64,000 nt of DNA from Acinetobacter pittii. GTDB taxonomy: Bacteria; Pseudomonadota; Gammaproteobacteria; Pseudomonadales; Moraxellaceae. A program made the translations under genes and the position numbers. Under the pieces are notes generated by a model. That model was not told the origin of the DNA and did no database searches. It worked only from the letters and a program-made list of their open reading frames with translations. The stretch spans positions 2,852,001-2,916,000 of the forward strand of contig NZ_CP139286.1 in assembly GCF_034067285.1 (NCBI RefSeq), read 5' to 3'. This document shows, one piece after another, positions 1 through 9,617 of this stretch; the stretch's first letter is position 1, and every line of letters begins with the position of its first letter.

Positions 1-1453
1 CGATGAACGGTAAAGCCGTCACAATGGTTGCTGTTTTCATGGTGTCTAAAGGTGCCTTACTAAAGATCATGGCAATCGGAACTAAAGTCAGCATGACACA
101 CCAGAACAGACGGGCATTTGGTGATGGATCTTGTCCTTCACTTAAACCACGTGTGCATGTTGCTGAAACCGCATACCCTACTGCATCCATGTGTGCTGCC
201 AAGAACACCACCATAATGCCGAGGAAAATCCACATCATGAGTTTTCCGGCAGGTAACAGACTAAGCAATTGACCAATCGCAACCTCACCACCTTGTTGGC
301 TTAAGATTTGCGGTACATTTACAGCCCCATGAATAAAGCTATAAACACTGTAGTTTTCAAATACACCAAAGATGAACCAAAGACCAACACTGCCACCAAT
401 CACCATGGCAAAGATCACTTCTTTAATGGTACGGCCTTTAGAAACACGCGTTACAAACAGTGCCACACCCGGTGCATATGAAATCCACCATAACCAGTAG
501 AAAACAGTCCATTCACGAGTAAACTTGCCATCGCCCATAGGGTCGGTAAACAAGCTCATGTCGACAAAGTTGGTTGCCATTAAGCCAAAACTCATTAATG
601 AATTATTCAAAATAAATTGAGTCGGACCAAAGCAAAGTACATAAATCGCAAATAACACTACACCCAAGCACACCATGTGGCTTAAACGCTGCATACCCTT
701 ATCCATACCGACATAAGAACTGAGAGCAAACAGAACCGAAACTGCCAAAATAATGATGACCTTGGTCATAAAAGTATTTGGAATACCTGTGAGCTGAGAC
801 AAAATATTGGTAAATGTCACGGCGGTGAGTACTAATGAAATCGTCAATGCACCAAACATGCACAGCAAGAACATAAGGTCGACTAAACGTCCAACCACGC
901 CGGTTGATTTAAAGCCTGTCACAGCTTCAATCACAGAAGCCAAACTTAAACCTTTATTTTTTCTCACATGATAGCTGTAGCACAAAGAAATTGATGCCAA
1001 AGCATAAATTGCCCACGCACTTAAACCTGAGTGAAAAAACGAGTAAGCCACGCTATATTTCAATGCTTCTGCCGACTCAGGCGGTAAGCTCAGACCCGGA
1101 GTTTGATAATAGTAAGCCCAATCCAAAAAGCCCCAGTACAATGTAGAAGACCCGATACCCGACAAGATGAACATAAAAATCCATGACATCGTAGTGTATT
1201 GAGGCTTTCCTTCACCGAGTTTAATTTTGCCGTATTTACTAAAAGCTAAACCAAAAGTAAAAATAATGGCTAAAAAAGCAAACAGTAATACTGGGGTTGT
1301 AAATACCGATGTCGTCCACTGCATCCATGTTGCAGCAATCTTTATCGACTCTTGCGAATAAATCGCCAAACCAGCAACTGAAATAAATACAAACAGTAAG
1401 CTGGTTACGGCAAGAACTTTATCCGTATAAATTTTTGTGTTTTGATTATCCAT
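1..1453 (-). CDS. BCCT-family transporter, CaiT-like (probable carnitine uptake), 3' end outside window
   Basis: Secondary transporter of the betaine/carnitine/choline family in the inner membrane. The reading frame is open from an ATG at 1453 to the window edge (484 codons visible), so the C-terminus is missing. It is strongly hydrophobic throughout. The segment GIGSSTLYWGFLDWAYYYQT closely follows the equivalent stretch of E. coli CaiT as I remember it, including the G-x-G-S-S-T-L-Y-W substrate-path motif. The Trp-rich segment WTVFYWLWWISYAPG, followed by a G-R-T-I-K-E motif, is the BCCT signature. The start lies 26 bp after the dmlA stop, so the two are probably one transcript. Carnitine is the inferred substrate, from CaiT similarity and the D-malate dehydrogenase next door; betaine or choline cannot be excluded. 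Confidence 0.9.
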   Translation of the reverse strand, partial: MDNQNTKIYTDKVLAVTSLLFVFISVAGLAIYSQESIKIAATWMQWTTSVFTTPVLLFAFLAIIFTFGLAFSKYGKIKLGEGKPQYTTMSWIFMFILSGIGSSTLYWGFLDWAYYYQTPGLSLPPESAEALKYSVAYSFFHSGLSAWAIYALASISLCYSYHVRKNKGLSLASVIEAVTGFKSTGVVGRLVDLMFLLCMFGALTISLVLTAVTFTNILSQLTGIPNTFMTKVIIILAVSVLFALSSYVGMDKGMQRLSHMVCLGVVLFAIYVLCFGPTQFILNNSLMSFGLMATNFVDMSLFTDPMGDGKFTREWTVFYWLWWISYAPGVALFVTRVSKGRTIKEVIFAMVIGGSVGLWFIFGVFENYSVYSFIHGAVNVPQILSQQGGEVAIGQLLSLLPAGKLMMWIFLGIMVVFLAAHMDAVGYAVSATCTRGLSEGQDPSPNARLFWCVMLTLVPIAMIFSKAPLDTMKTATIVTALPFI

Positions 1454-1479
1454 ATCCCTACATCCATTTTTGGATGGCG

Positions 1480-2592
1480 TTATTCCATAGCGAACACGTC
1501 CATTTTAGTTTGGGCTACACACGATGCAATTGCATCTCCTACCTCATAAGTTTTTGCCTGACCGCCGATATCGGCTGTTTTTGGCCCATTAATTAATACA
1601 TTCTCAATCGCCTGCATAATGTCCTGACCTGCTTGAATGCAGCGTTCATCATCTTCGCCAAAGAACTCGAACATCATGGCACCCGACCAAATCGCAGCGA
1701 TTGGGTTGGCAATTTGTTTACCGTAAATATCTGGTGCTGAACCATGTACAGGTTCAAACAATGAAGGGAATTTTCTTTCGGGGTTTAAATTTGCAGAAGC
1801 AGCCAAACCAATGGTTCCTGTACATGCAGGACCTAAATCGGAAAGGATGTCACCAAATAAATTGGATGCCACAACCACATCAAAACGTTCAGGTTGTAAA
1901 ACAAAACGAGCCGCTAAAATATCAACATGCTGTTTATCAGCCTGAATTTGTGGATATTGTTTTGCCATCGCATCAACGCGTTCATCCCAGTACGGCATAC
2001 TAACTGCAATACCATTGGACTTAGTCGCTGCTGTAATCTTTTTCGCATCGCGCTGATTTGCAAACTCAAATGCATAACGCAAAATTCGGTCTACGCCATG
2101 ACGTGTAAATACTGCTTCTTGTAAAACAAATTCTCGATCTGTTCCTTCAAAAGCTTTACCACCAATGGCTGAGTATTCACCTTCACTATTTTCACGAACC
2201 ACGTAGAAATCGATATCGCCCGGTTTTTTACCTATCAATGGACATTTCACACCCGGCATTAAGCGCACTGGACGTAAATTTACATATTGGTCAAAACCAC
2301 GACGGAACTGGAGCAGTGAACCCCAAAGCGAAATATGATCAGGCACTTTATCTGGCCAGCCTACAGCGCCAAAATAAATTGCATCGTAGCCTTGTAGAGT
2401 TTCAAACCAGTCATCTGGCATCATTTTGCCGTGCTCAAGGTAGTAGTCACAGCTTGCCCAATCAAATGCATCTAGCTGAAGCTCAATGCCGTACTTCTCT
2501 GCTGCTGCCTTTACAACCTTAATGCCTTCTGGTAGAACTTCTAAACCAATGCCATCGCCTGCAATCGTGGCAACTTTATATCTTTTTGCCAT
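1480..2592 (-). CDS. dmlA: D-malate / tartrate dehydrogenase (DmlA/TtuC family)
   Basis: NAD-dependent oxidative decarboxylase of the isocitrate/isopropylmalate dehydrogenase superfamily, expected to turn D-malate (or tartrate) into pyruvate and CO2 in the cytoplasm. The 370 residues match the family length. Visible signatures are GDGIG at residues 12-16, the family block WASCDYY..HGKMMPDDW, the substrate-loop region SLWGSLLQFRR, the metal-binding stretch SNLFGDILSDLGP and the C-terminal EPVHGSAPDIYGK. It is nearly colinear with E. coli DmlA. It shares a transcript direction with the BCCT transporter and diverges from a LysR gene. In Acinetobacter carnitine breakdown, malic semialdehyde is oxidised towards D-malate, so this neighbourhood is consistent with carnitine use. 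That pathway assignment is inference. Confidence 0.93.
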   Translation of the reverse strand: MAKRYKVATIAGDGIGLEVLPEGIKVVKAAAEKYGIELQLDAFDWASCDYYLEHGKMMPDDWFETLQGYDAIYFGAVGWPDKVPDHISLWGSLLQFRRGFDQYVNLRPVRLMPGVKCPLIGKKPGDIDFYVVRENSEGEYSAIGGKAFEGTDREFVLQEAVFTRHGVDRILRYAFEFANQRDAKKITAATKSNGIAVSMPYWDERVDAMAKQYPQIQADKQHVDILAARFVLQPERFDVVVASNLFGDILSDLGPACTGTIGLAASANLNPERKFPSLFEPVHGSAPDIYGKQIANPIAAIWSGAMMFEFFGEDDERCIQAGQDIMQAIENVLINGPKTADIGGQAKTYEVGDAIASCVAQTKMDVFAME

Positions 2593-2629
2593 AAGCTTCC
2601 TTCACACCTTCGACTAATATCCTTGTATG

Positions 2630-2651
2630 GCTTAAACATGATGTTTTAAGC
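2630..2651. promoter_or_regulatory. Putative LysR operator (inverted repeat)
   Basis: GCTTAAA-N8-TTTAAGC is a perfect 7-bp inverted repeat in the 103-bp gap between the divergent dmlA and lysR starts. The position and the AT-rich arms fit a LysR-type recognition site controlling both promoters. No footprint is known to me; this is a sequence-based call. Confidence 0.5.
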
Positions 2652-2695
2652 AAAAATGATCAACAACAGAACTATCACTCCAATGGACACGGATC

Positions 2696-3676
2696 GTGAA
2701 CAATCTACCTAACCTATCGGATTTAAAGGTTTTTTGCACAGTCGCCAAACTAAAAAGTTTTGTCGAATCTGCTGAGGAACTTGGGACATCGCCAGCTTTT
2801 ATTAGCAAGCGAATTAATATTTTAGAAAACACGTTAAGCTGTAAACTCTTTCATCGCAGCACGCGTCATGTCAGCTTAACGGAAGATGGCAAACTCATCC
2901 TTGAGAGAGTTTCAAATATTCTTGAAGAATTTGATGAAGTCTGTGAACTGGTCAATAACCCACTCAGTACACCTACAGGTCGTATGGATATTATTAGTAG
3001 CTTTGGTTTTGGCAGAAAGCATATTGCACCAATTCTGTCTAAATTAATGATGCTTTATCCAAAGCTTCAAATTCATTTTGACACCATCGACAATACCAAA
3101 GACCTAATTCAACACAGTATTGATTTGGACATTAGAATTGGTAATGAAATTGCGCCGAATATGATTGCAAAGAAGCTGGCTTCCAATTTTAGGATTTTAT
3201 GTGCTTCGCCAAGCTATTTACTTAAACATGGCGTACCTGACAGCATTGAAGATTTACAATCACATGATTGCTTAACGATTAGTGAACGCGATCAATCCTC
3301 GGTACTCTGGAAATTTAGGCATGCTTCTGAAGATGTCTCCGTACATATCAAACCCCGTTTTGTTTCAAATAACGGCGAGATTATTCATCAGCTTGCTATA
3401 GAAGGTCACGGTATTATTTTCCGGTCAATTTGGGATGTTGCAGATGAGTTGATTACAGGCCAACTTCAGCATATTTTGCCTGAGTACTGGCAAGATGCAG
3501 ATATTTGGGCGGTTTATCCATCACGGCTTAAAAGCTCATCTAAATTACAGACTTGTATTTTGTTTATTCAAAACGAGCTACTCAATCGTTTACAGCATGT
3601 TCAAAACCTAAACCGAGGGCAACTCATTTCTCCAGCAGTTAAACGAGAACCACCGCCTGAAAAAGTCTTTCTATGA
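2696..3676 (+). CDS. LysR-family transcriptional regulator
   Basis: LysR-type regulator of 326 residues. The N-terminal winged helix-turn-helix (about residues 1-62, with F-C-T-V-A-K and TSPAFISKRINILE) is followed by a periplasmic-binding-protein-like effector domain. The C-terminal tail (KREPPPEKVFL) is short and charged. The start is GTG; an in-frame stop lies upstream at 2657-2659 and no ATG falls between, so the start is well constrained. It is divergent from dmlA and the BCCT transporter, so local control of that operon in response to a catabolite is the natural guess. The effector is unknown. Confidence 0.9.
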   Translation: MNNLPNLSDLKVFCTVAKLKSFVESAEELGTSPAFISKRINILENTLSCKLFHRSTRHVSLTEDGKLILERVSNILEEFDEVCELVNNPLSTPTGRMDIISSFGFGRKHIAPILSKLMMLYPKLQIHFDTIDNTKDLIQHSIDLDIRIGNEIAPNMIAKKLASNFRILCASPSYLLKHGVPDSIEDLQSHDCLTISERDQSSVLWKFRHASEDVSVHIKPRFVSNNGEIIHQLAIEGHGIIFRSIWDVADELITGQLQHILPEYWQDADIWAVYPSRLKSSSKLQTCILFIQNELLNRLQHVQNLNRGQLISPAVKREPPPEKVFL

Positions 3677-3711
3677 AAAAAAGCCCTAAGTGAGGCCTAT
3701 TCACTTAGGGC
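3676..3711 (-). terminator. Rho-independent terminator of the porin gene
   Basis: An 11-bp perfect stem GCCCTAAGTGA / TCACTTAGGGC (3683-3693 with 3701-3711) has a 7-nt loop and a run of seven T on the minus strand. It lies 20 bp after the porin stop and abuts the stop codon of the convergent lysR gene, so it may end both transcripts. Confidence 0.85.
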
Positions 3712-3731
3712 AATAAATTGCTTTTTAAATT

Positions 3732-4916
3732 TTAAAAATAATATCCGATTGAAAGATAAAATAATTTATCCCAATCATTACTGCTACCTTGTGCAAGGCC
3801 ATCAGCCCCACCGCCAACCATTGGAACATTCTTACTCATAATGTATTCACCCTGAATACCAATGGCTTTGTAATTAAAATAAACTCCTGCAATTAAGCGT
3901 TCAGAGTCTTTATAGCCATCCTCATCTTTAAAGAAGCGGCTATGAGAGATATAAGGTTTAATATTTTCAAGTTTGTGGAATGGCTGAGCAAACGTATAGT
4001 TAATTTCATTGACCAAATATTTACCTTTATTGGCGACTTGATACGGGTAATCAAATGCCCCAATGGTTGAGCTATTTGGAAATAAATTATCGCCATTCGT
4101 GACATCTTGCTTCCCAGCTAAGAACATCCATTGCCATGCTTGATATTGCGTTTGAGCAAAAACGTTCCATGACTTACGATGACCATCCTCATCAGTTCTT
4201 TTATTTTCTAAATCAGAGTACCAAACTGAACCACCTAACTCGGTCGAAAAATTTTGTGTCTTATCAAGCTCAAATTTTCTAGACGCTCGAGCAATCCACA
4301 TATTCTTTTCTTCAATATTAGTTCCTGTCGTTAAATCATCAGCTTCAACGAAATTACCGCTATATCTGCTTGAGTCTTTTGAAGTTCCTTTATAATTTCC
4401 GCCATCAGTTGGATAGAAACCTAAAGTTAAATTATAGTTATGATCTGCAAATTTATATTTGATCCCTAGATTATCGATGTCTTCTAAACCGACTGTATTT
4501 AAAAGCGTTTCGTAGTAACTACTGCCCCAAAATTCGCCAAAGCCAAAATCAACGGGTTGCAAACCTGCCGTGATTCTCTGCTGGTCAGATAACTTATAAC
4601 CCACCCATGCTTTTTTTAGGAAAATCGCATCACATAAGCGATCATATTGATAACAACGGGCATCCGCACCTGCAATCCAATCTGGATTTTCATAACCTAA
4701 CACTAATTTAATATCGGTTAGCCGCCAGTCATCATTTTGAGAACCTTCATTTGCATCAACTACATAATCTTTATGCAAATAGCGGGAACGCACAGCTCCA
4801 GAAACTTTAAACTGACCTGAATCTAAAGTTGGATCGCCCCAACTTAAATCAGCCGCGGAAGTTTCTACTCCCGCAGTTAAACTTAAAATTCCTAAAAATA
4901 ATAATGACCTTTTCAT
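3732..4916 (-). CDS. Outer-membrane porin (beta-barrel)
   Basis: A 394-residue protein with a typical Sec signal peptide (MKRSLLFLGILSLTAGVETSA, cleaved before ADLSW). The mature chain is full of alternating aromatic/polar strands and ends in an aromatic terminal strand (LSIGYYF), the usual signal for BAM-mediated assembly. There are many Tyr and Trp girdle positions and Asp/Asn/Gly-rich turns (for example ANEGSQNDDW). This indicates a general or substrate-specific porin of the kind found in several copies in Acinetobacter. Substrate is not evident. It is convergent with the LysR gene and has its own terminator, so a link to the dmlA island is possible but unproven. Confidence 0.8.
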   Translation of the reverse strand: MKRSLLFLGILSLTAGVETSAADLSWGDPTLDSGQFKVSGAVRSRYLHKDYVVDANEGSQNDDWRLTDIKLVLGYENPDWIAGADARCYQYDRLCDAIFLKKAWVGYKLSDQQRITAGLQPVDFGFGEFWGSSYYETLLNTVGLEDIDNLGIKYKFADHNYNLTLGFYPTDGGNYKGTSKDSSRYSGNFVEADDLTTGTNIEEKNMWIARASRKFELDKTQNFSTELGGSVWYSDLENKRTDEDGHRKSWNVFAQTQYQAWQWMFLAGKQDVTNGDNLFPNSSTIGAFDYPYQVANKGKYLVNEINYTFAQPFHKLENIKPYISHSRFFKDEDGYKDSERLIAGVYFNYKAIGIQGEYIMSKNVPMVGGGADGLAQGSSNDWDKLFYLSIGYYF

Positions 4917-5030
4917 GTCTTCAACATCCTTGTTAAGTGTTATAAGAACATGAAGAAATTGATCTAGACAAACAATGCCATAACTATAAAGTCGGTCTTT
5001 ACAAACTGTGTTTAATCAAAAAATGAGCAT

Positions 5031-5058
5031 AAAAAAAGACCACGCAGGAGCGTGGTCT
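5031..5058 (-). terminator. Terminator after tRNA-Met
   Basis: A 9-bp stem AGACCACGC / GCGTGGTCT (5037-5045 with 5050-5058) with a 4-nt loop and a T-run on the minus strand lies 6 bp beyond the tRNA CCA end. Confidence 0.85.
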
Positions 5059-5064
5059 ATAAAA

Positions 5065-5141
5065 TGGTGGCTATGACGAGACTTGAACTTGTGACCCCCG
5101 CATTATGAGTGCGGTGCTCTAACCAACTGAGCTACATAGCC
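5065..5141 (-). tRNA. tRNA-Met (CAU, elongator type)
   Basis: The complement starts GGCTATGTAGCTCAG and ends CATAGCCACCA, with an encoded CCA and a full cloverleaf. The anticodon loop reads CTCATAA, anticodon CAT. The acceptor, D-arm and T-arm match elongator tRNA-Met of E. coli closely and lack the initiator features (no C1-A72 mismatch). A lysidine-modified tRNA-Ile2 shares this anticodon, but the body sequence favours Met. Confidence 0.93.
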
Positions 5142-5206
5142 GAAAACTGTGCGCGCATTATCTTAACTTCTTTAACGCACGTCAAGAAAAATTTTAAATA
5201 AAATGA

Positions 5207-5561
<355 letters not shown>

Positions 5562-5588
5562 AGGGGCGCATATTAACAAATTTATTTA

Positions 5589-6348
<760 letters not shown>

Positions 6349-6479
6349 CTAGTACTCTAATTGTATTGTGAACCTATTTTAGCAAAAGTTATACATCAGG
6401 CGAAATATTGACGTGCAGGAAAAACTTCACCTTAGCATCAGTTTACGGCACAATAGGGGCAATTGTGGAAGTTTGAATT

Positions 6480-6956
6480 ATGGCGAAAGCGACAGTAGTG
6501 AAAAAACATAATGGCGGAACCATCGCACAAAACAAACGTGCCCGCCATGATTATTTTATCGAAGAAAAATTTGAAGCTGGTATGTCTTTACTCGGCTGGG
6601 AAGTAAAGTCTTTACGTGCTGGTCGCATGAGTTTGACAGAAAGTTATGTCATTTTTAAGAATGGTGAAGCGTTTTTATTTGGTGCACAAATTCAACCGCT
6701 CCTTTCGGCATCTACTCATGTAGTACCTGAAGCTACACGTACACGTAAATTATTATTATCACGCCGAGAACTAGAAAAGCTAACAGGTTCAGTGAACCAA
6801 AAAGGTTACTCATGTGTTCCTTTAGCATGTTATTGGAAAGGTCACTTGGTTAAACTTGAAATTGCTCTGGTGAAAGGTAAACAGCTGCATGACAAACGTG
6901 CGACTGAAAAAGATCGCGATTGGCAGCGTGATAAAGCTCGTATATTTCATAAGTAA
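6480..6956 (+). CDS. smpB: SsrA-binding protein SmpB (trans-translation)
   Basis: Binds tmRNA and carries it to ribosomes stalled on mRNAs without a stop codon. It has 158 residues and a beta-barrel core with the [17 protein letters not shown] start (here [10 protein letters not shown]), [11 protein letters not shown] and the basic tail [17 protein letters not shown] that enters the decoding centre. It is divergent from coaD and shares a bidirectional terminator with the flavodoxin gene downstream. Confidence 0.97.
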   Translation: MAKATVVKKHNGGTIAQNKRARHDYFIEEKFEAGMSLLGWEVKSLRAGRMSLTESYVIFKNGEAFLFGAQIQPLLSASTHVVPEATRTRKLLLSRRELEKLTGSVNQKGYSCVPLACYWKGHLVKLEIALVKGKQLHDKRATEKDRDWQRDKARIFHK

Positions 6957-6962
6957 TTAAAT

Positions 6963-6988
6963 AAAAAGCCTCTTTTTAGAGGCTTTTT
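6963..6988. terminator. Bidirectional terminator between smpB and flavodoxin gene
   Basis: An 11-bp stem AAAAAGCCTCT / AGAGGCTTTTT (6963-6973 with 6978-6988) with a TTTT loop and T-runs on both strands serves the two convergent genes. Confidence 0.9.
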
Positions 6989-7004
6989 TATATCGCGGAA
7001 TTTA

Positions 7005-7556
7005 TTAATTTAATCTATATAAGAGTCCAGCAATATATTCGCCAAACCATTTTGCAGTATCTAAATCGCCTTGTGGAGGAGTAATTTCAACAGGTGCATT
7101 ATCTGACTGTGTCATTAAACCCAAACAACTCGATAATCGGTTTAAATCTTTTTCACTATGCCCAGTCGTCATTAAAGGTAAACCTGACCAAAGCATGCCA
7201 TGTTGCATCGCAAAAATATTTAATTGTTGTAATACCGCTAATTTATCGCCGCTTAGACCACCTGAGTTTGCAAAGCCCGCTGCAAGCTTGCCTTGCCACA
7301 AACGCTCTTTCCAACGTTTAGAAGTACTGTCCATAAACTTTTTAAAGTCAGCGGTCATACTCCCCATATAGGTAGGCGAACCAAAAATAATACCGTGCGA
7401 TGCATCAAGTGCATCCCAATCAATATGTTCAATATTCATTAAATGTACTTTTACACCCATCACCTCTGCCCCAGCAGCAATAGCGGAAGCTACCTTCGCG
7501 GTATGACCATATGGACTGTGGTAGACAATAGAGAGATGTTTTTCAGGCAAAGACAT
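7005..7556 (-). CDS. Flavodoxin / WrbA-like NAD(P)H:quinone oxidoreductase family protein
   Basis: A 183-residue flavodoxin-fold protein. The FMN phosphate loop is SPYGHTAKVA (about residues 14-23). The second flavin loop is GSPTYMGSMTADFKKFMD, and the third region is FANSGGLSGDK, both typical of the WrbA/NADPH-dependent FMN reductase group. Expected to bind FMN and reduce quinones or act as an electron shuttle in the cytoplasm. The stop lies just past the terminator shared with smpB. Exact substrate is not deducible. Confidence 0.85.
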   Translation of the reverse strand: MSLPEKHLSIVYHSPYGHTAKVASAIAAGAEVMGVKVHLMNIEHIDWDALDASHGIIFGSPTYMGSMTADFKKFMDSTSKRWKERLWQGKLAAGFANSGGLSGDKLAVLQQLNIFAMQHGMLWSGLPLMTTGHSEKDLNRLSSCLGLMTQSDNAPVEITPPQGDLDTAKWFGEYIAGLLYRLN

Positions 7557-7682
7557 AAGATTAAAATTTTGAGCGATTTTTTCTATTTTATCATTTTATT
7601 AACACTTGCTAAACCTTCATCTATAAATATGAAATATAAGGTTTTCACTACTGCATACTATAGAAATATTTTCAAATTAAAT

Positions 7683-7723
7683 AAAAAACTCTCCTATTTT
7701 TAATAAATATAAAATAAGAGAGT
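7683..7723 (-). terminator. Terminator after pgeF
   Basis: A 13-bp stem with one wobble or mismatch (7688-7700 with 7711-7723) and a 10-nt loop is followed on the minus strand by a run of T. It sits 22 bp past the pgeF stop. The rest of the 189-bp gap up to the flavodoxin start is AT-rich with nothing else I can identify. Confidence 0.7.
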
Positions 7724-7745
7724 CATTTAAGGAAGTTATCAAAAC

Positions 7746-8483
7746 TTACATAAAAACAAACGTAGCCATACGTCCTGTCTTCGCATCACGACGATAAGAA
7801 AAATACTCATCACCCTGTTGATAAGAACATTGATCTCCACCTAAGACTTGTTGCACACCTAGACTTTGCAAAATAAAGCGTGCAATGGCATATAAGTCTG
7901 CATGAAATTTATTTGGAGCCACGCCCTCAACAAAGGCTGTTTCCAACTCTGGATATTTATCACAAAAAGCAGTTTTTACTTCGGCCCCAATTTCAAAACA
8001 AGGTTGACTGATTGCAGCCCCTAACCATGCCCAAGTTGGAGGATTTTGCATAGCCGTAACTGTATTTTCAATAATGCCACCTGCTAAACCACGCCAACCC
8101 GCATGCAAATTAGCAACTTCACTGCCTTCGGCATTTCCCAACACGACAGGTAAGCAATCAGCCGTCATCATCATTAAAGCATGACCTTTTGTTTGGGTGA
8201 CCAAACCATCGCCAATTAAAGCTTTAAAGGGAATTTGTTCATTTACAGTATGGCAAATCGTACTATGCGTTTGGGTCATCCATGTCATTTTTTTAACACC
8301 AAATTCCGCAAACTCATCTAACAATATCATTCGATGCTGGTGAACACGTTGTGCCTCATCTTTGACATGTAAAGCCAAATTAAAGCCAGATAATTCAAGT
8401 CGATCCGTTGGTAATGCCAAAGGATGTTGAACACGTGTCTGCCCTACAAATACGCCTTGAGGTAAACCTTGAACAAATTCCAT
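7746..8483 (-). CDS. pgeF: Peptidoglycan editing factor PgeF (YfiH, laccase-domain family)
   Basis: Cytoplasmic multicopper-oxidase-fold protein reported to clear misincorporated Ser from peptidoglycan precursors; older annotations call it polyphenol oxidase or laccase. There are 245 residues from the ATG at 8483, which has an AAGGA site seven bases upstream. A longer frame to 8525 overlaps the end of rluD and adds no family sequence. Metal-site motifs are visible: TQTHST near residue 80, TADCLPVVL, and NLHAGWRGLAGG with the conserved His and Cys. It lies 10 bp after rluD on the same strand, the standard rluD-pgeF pair. Confidence 0.93.
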   Translation of the reverse strand: MEFVQGLPQGVFVGQTRVQHPLALPTDRLELSGFNLALHVKDEAQRVHQHRMILLDEFAEFGVKKMTWMTQTHSTICHTVNEQIPFKALIGDGLVTQTKGHALMMMTADCLPVVLGNAEGSEVANLHAGWRGLAGGIIENTVTAMQNPPTWAWLGAAISQPCFEIGAEVKTAFCDKYPELETAFVEGVAPNKFHADLYAIARFILQSLGVQQVLGGDQCSYQQGDEYFSYRRDAKTGRMATFVFM

Positions 8484-8493
8484 ATGCACGTCC

Positions 8494-9546
8494 TTAATAT
8501 GCAGCGTTTTCTGAACGTAACACATTCACTAAATGTGTAAAGTCTTCAGGCCACGGCGCTTCAAACAGCATTTCTTCACCAGTACGAGGGTGTTTTAAGC
8601 CTAATTTAGCTGCGTGCAATGCTTGACGTTTAAAACCGCGTAAAGTTTCAATCAGTAATTCAGATGCACCAGCTGGCACACGCACACGATTCATATAAAC
8701 CTGATCACCAATCAAACCGTAACCAATATAACTAAAATGCACACGGATCTGATGTGTTCGACCTGTTTCAAGGCGCGCTTGTACACGGGTAAAATCTTTA
8801 AAACGTTCTTTTACATTGTAGTGAGTTACTGCATCTCGCCCACCCGGTAAAATTGCCATTTTTACACGATCTACTGGGTGACGTTTGATTGGTTCATCAA
8901 TCGTACCGCCAGCAATAATATTTCCATAAACAACCAAGTCATATACACGATAAACCGATTTATTCGCCAATTGTTTACTTAAAGAAAATTGAGCTTCTAA
9001 TGTTTTAGCAACAACCAGTAAACCACTGGTATCTTTATCAATACGATGTACCAAACCAGCACGCGAAAGTTCTGCCAATTTTGGAGCATGGTAAAGCAAA
9101 GCATTCACTAAAGTTCCAGAACTATTGCCTGCTCCTGGATGTACCACCATGCCTACTGGTTTATTAATAACTAAAATATCATCGTCTTCATAGACAATAT
9201 TAAGTGGAATATTTTCAGGTTGACTCGTTGTCTGAGCTTCAAGCTCTACTTCGAGCGTAAGCAACTCAGTTCCTTCACAACGGTGCTTAGGCTTGACGAT
9301 GTTACCATTCACCAACAGATGGCCATCCTTCAACCATTGCTTGAGCTTTTCACGTGAAAACTCGCTCCACACCAAGGCTGCTACTTGGTCGATACGTTGT
9401 CCCAGATAGGTTTCATCTAGCTGAACTTGCAACGATAAACGTGTTGCAGTTGTATCAGAAGTATGGTTATCTGCATCCTCAGAATCTTCAAGTAAATTGA
9501 AGTCGGTTTCAGAGAAGTTTGTGTTTGAAGATTGTGCTGAAGTCAT
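8494..9546 (-). CDS. rluD: 23S rRNA pseudouridine synthase RluD
   Basis: Makes the pseudouridines in helix 69 of 23S rRNA. It has 350 residues: a non-conserved acidic N-terminus, an S4 RNA-binding domain (about 45-105) and an RluA-family catalytic domain. The catalytic Asp lies in HRIDKDTSG (D170). RTHQIRVHF in the C-terminal half is the second family hallmark. It is somewhat longer than E. coli RluD because of the N-terminal extension. It is divergent from bamD, the arrangement seen in many gammaproteobacteria, where rluD-pgeF backs onto bamD. Confidence 0.96.
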   Translation of the reverse strand: MTSAQSSNTNFSETDFNLLEDSEDADNHTSDTTATRLSLQVQLDETYLGQRIDQVAALVWSEFSREKLKQWLKDGHLLVNGNIVKPKHRCEGTELLTLEVELEAQTTSQPENIPLNIVYEDDDILVINKPVGMVVHPGAGNSSGTLVNALLYHAPKLAELSRAGLVHRIDKDTSGLLVVAKTLEAQFSLSKQLANKSVYRVYDLVVYGNIIAGGTIDEPIKRHPVDRVKMAILPGGRDAVTHYNVKERFKDFTRVQARLETGRTHQIRVHFSYIGYGLIGDQVYMNRVRVPAGASELLIETLRGFKRQALHAAKLGLKHPRTGEEMLFEAPWPEDFTHLVNVLRSENAAY

Positions 9547-9617
9547 TTGATCATTGAGATAAAAGTGGTTTAATAGCGCAATTGTAGCTCATTGCCCAAC
9601 ATAACAGAGGAGTTTTT

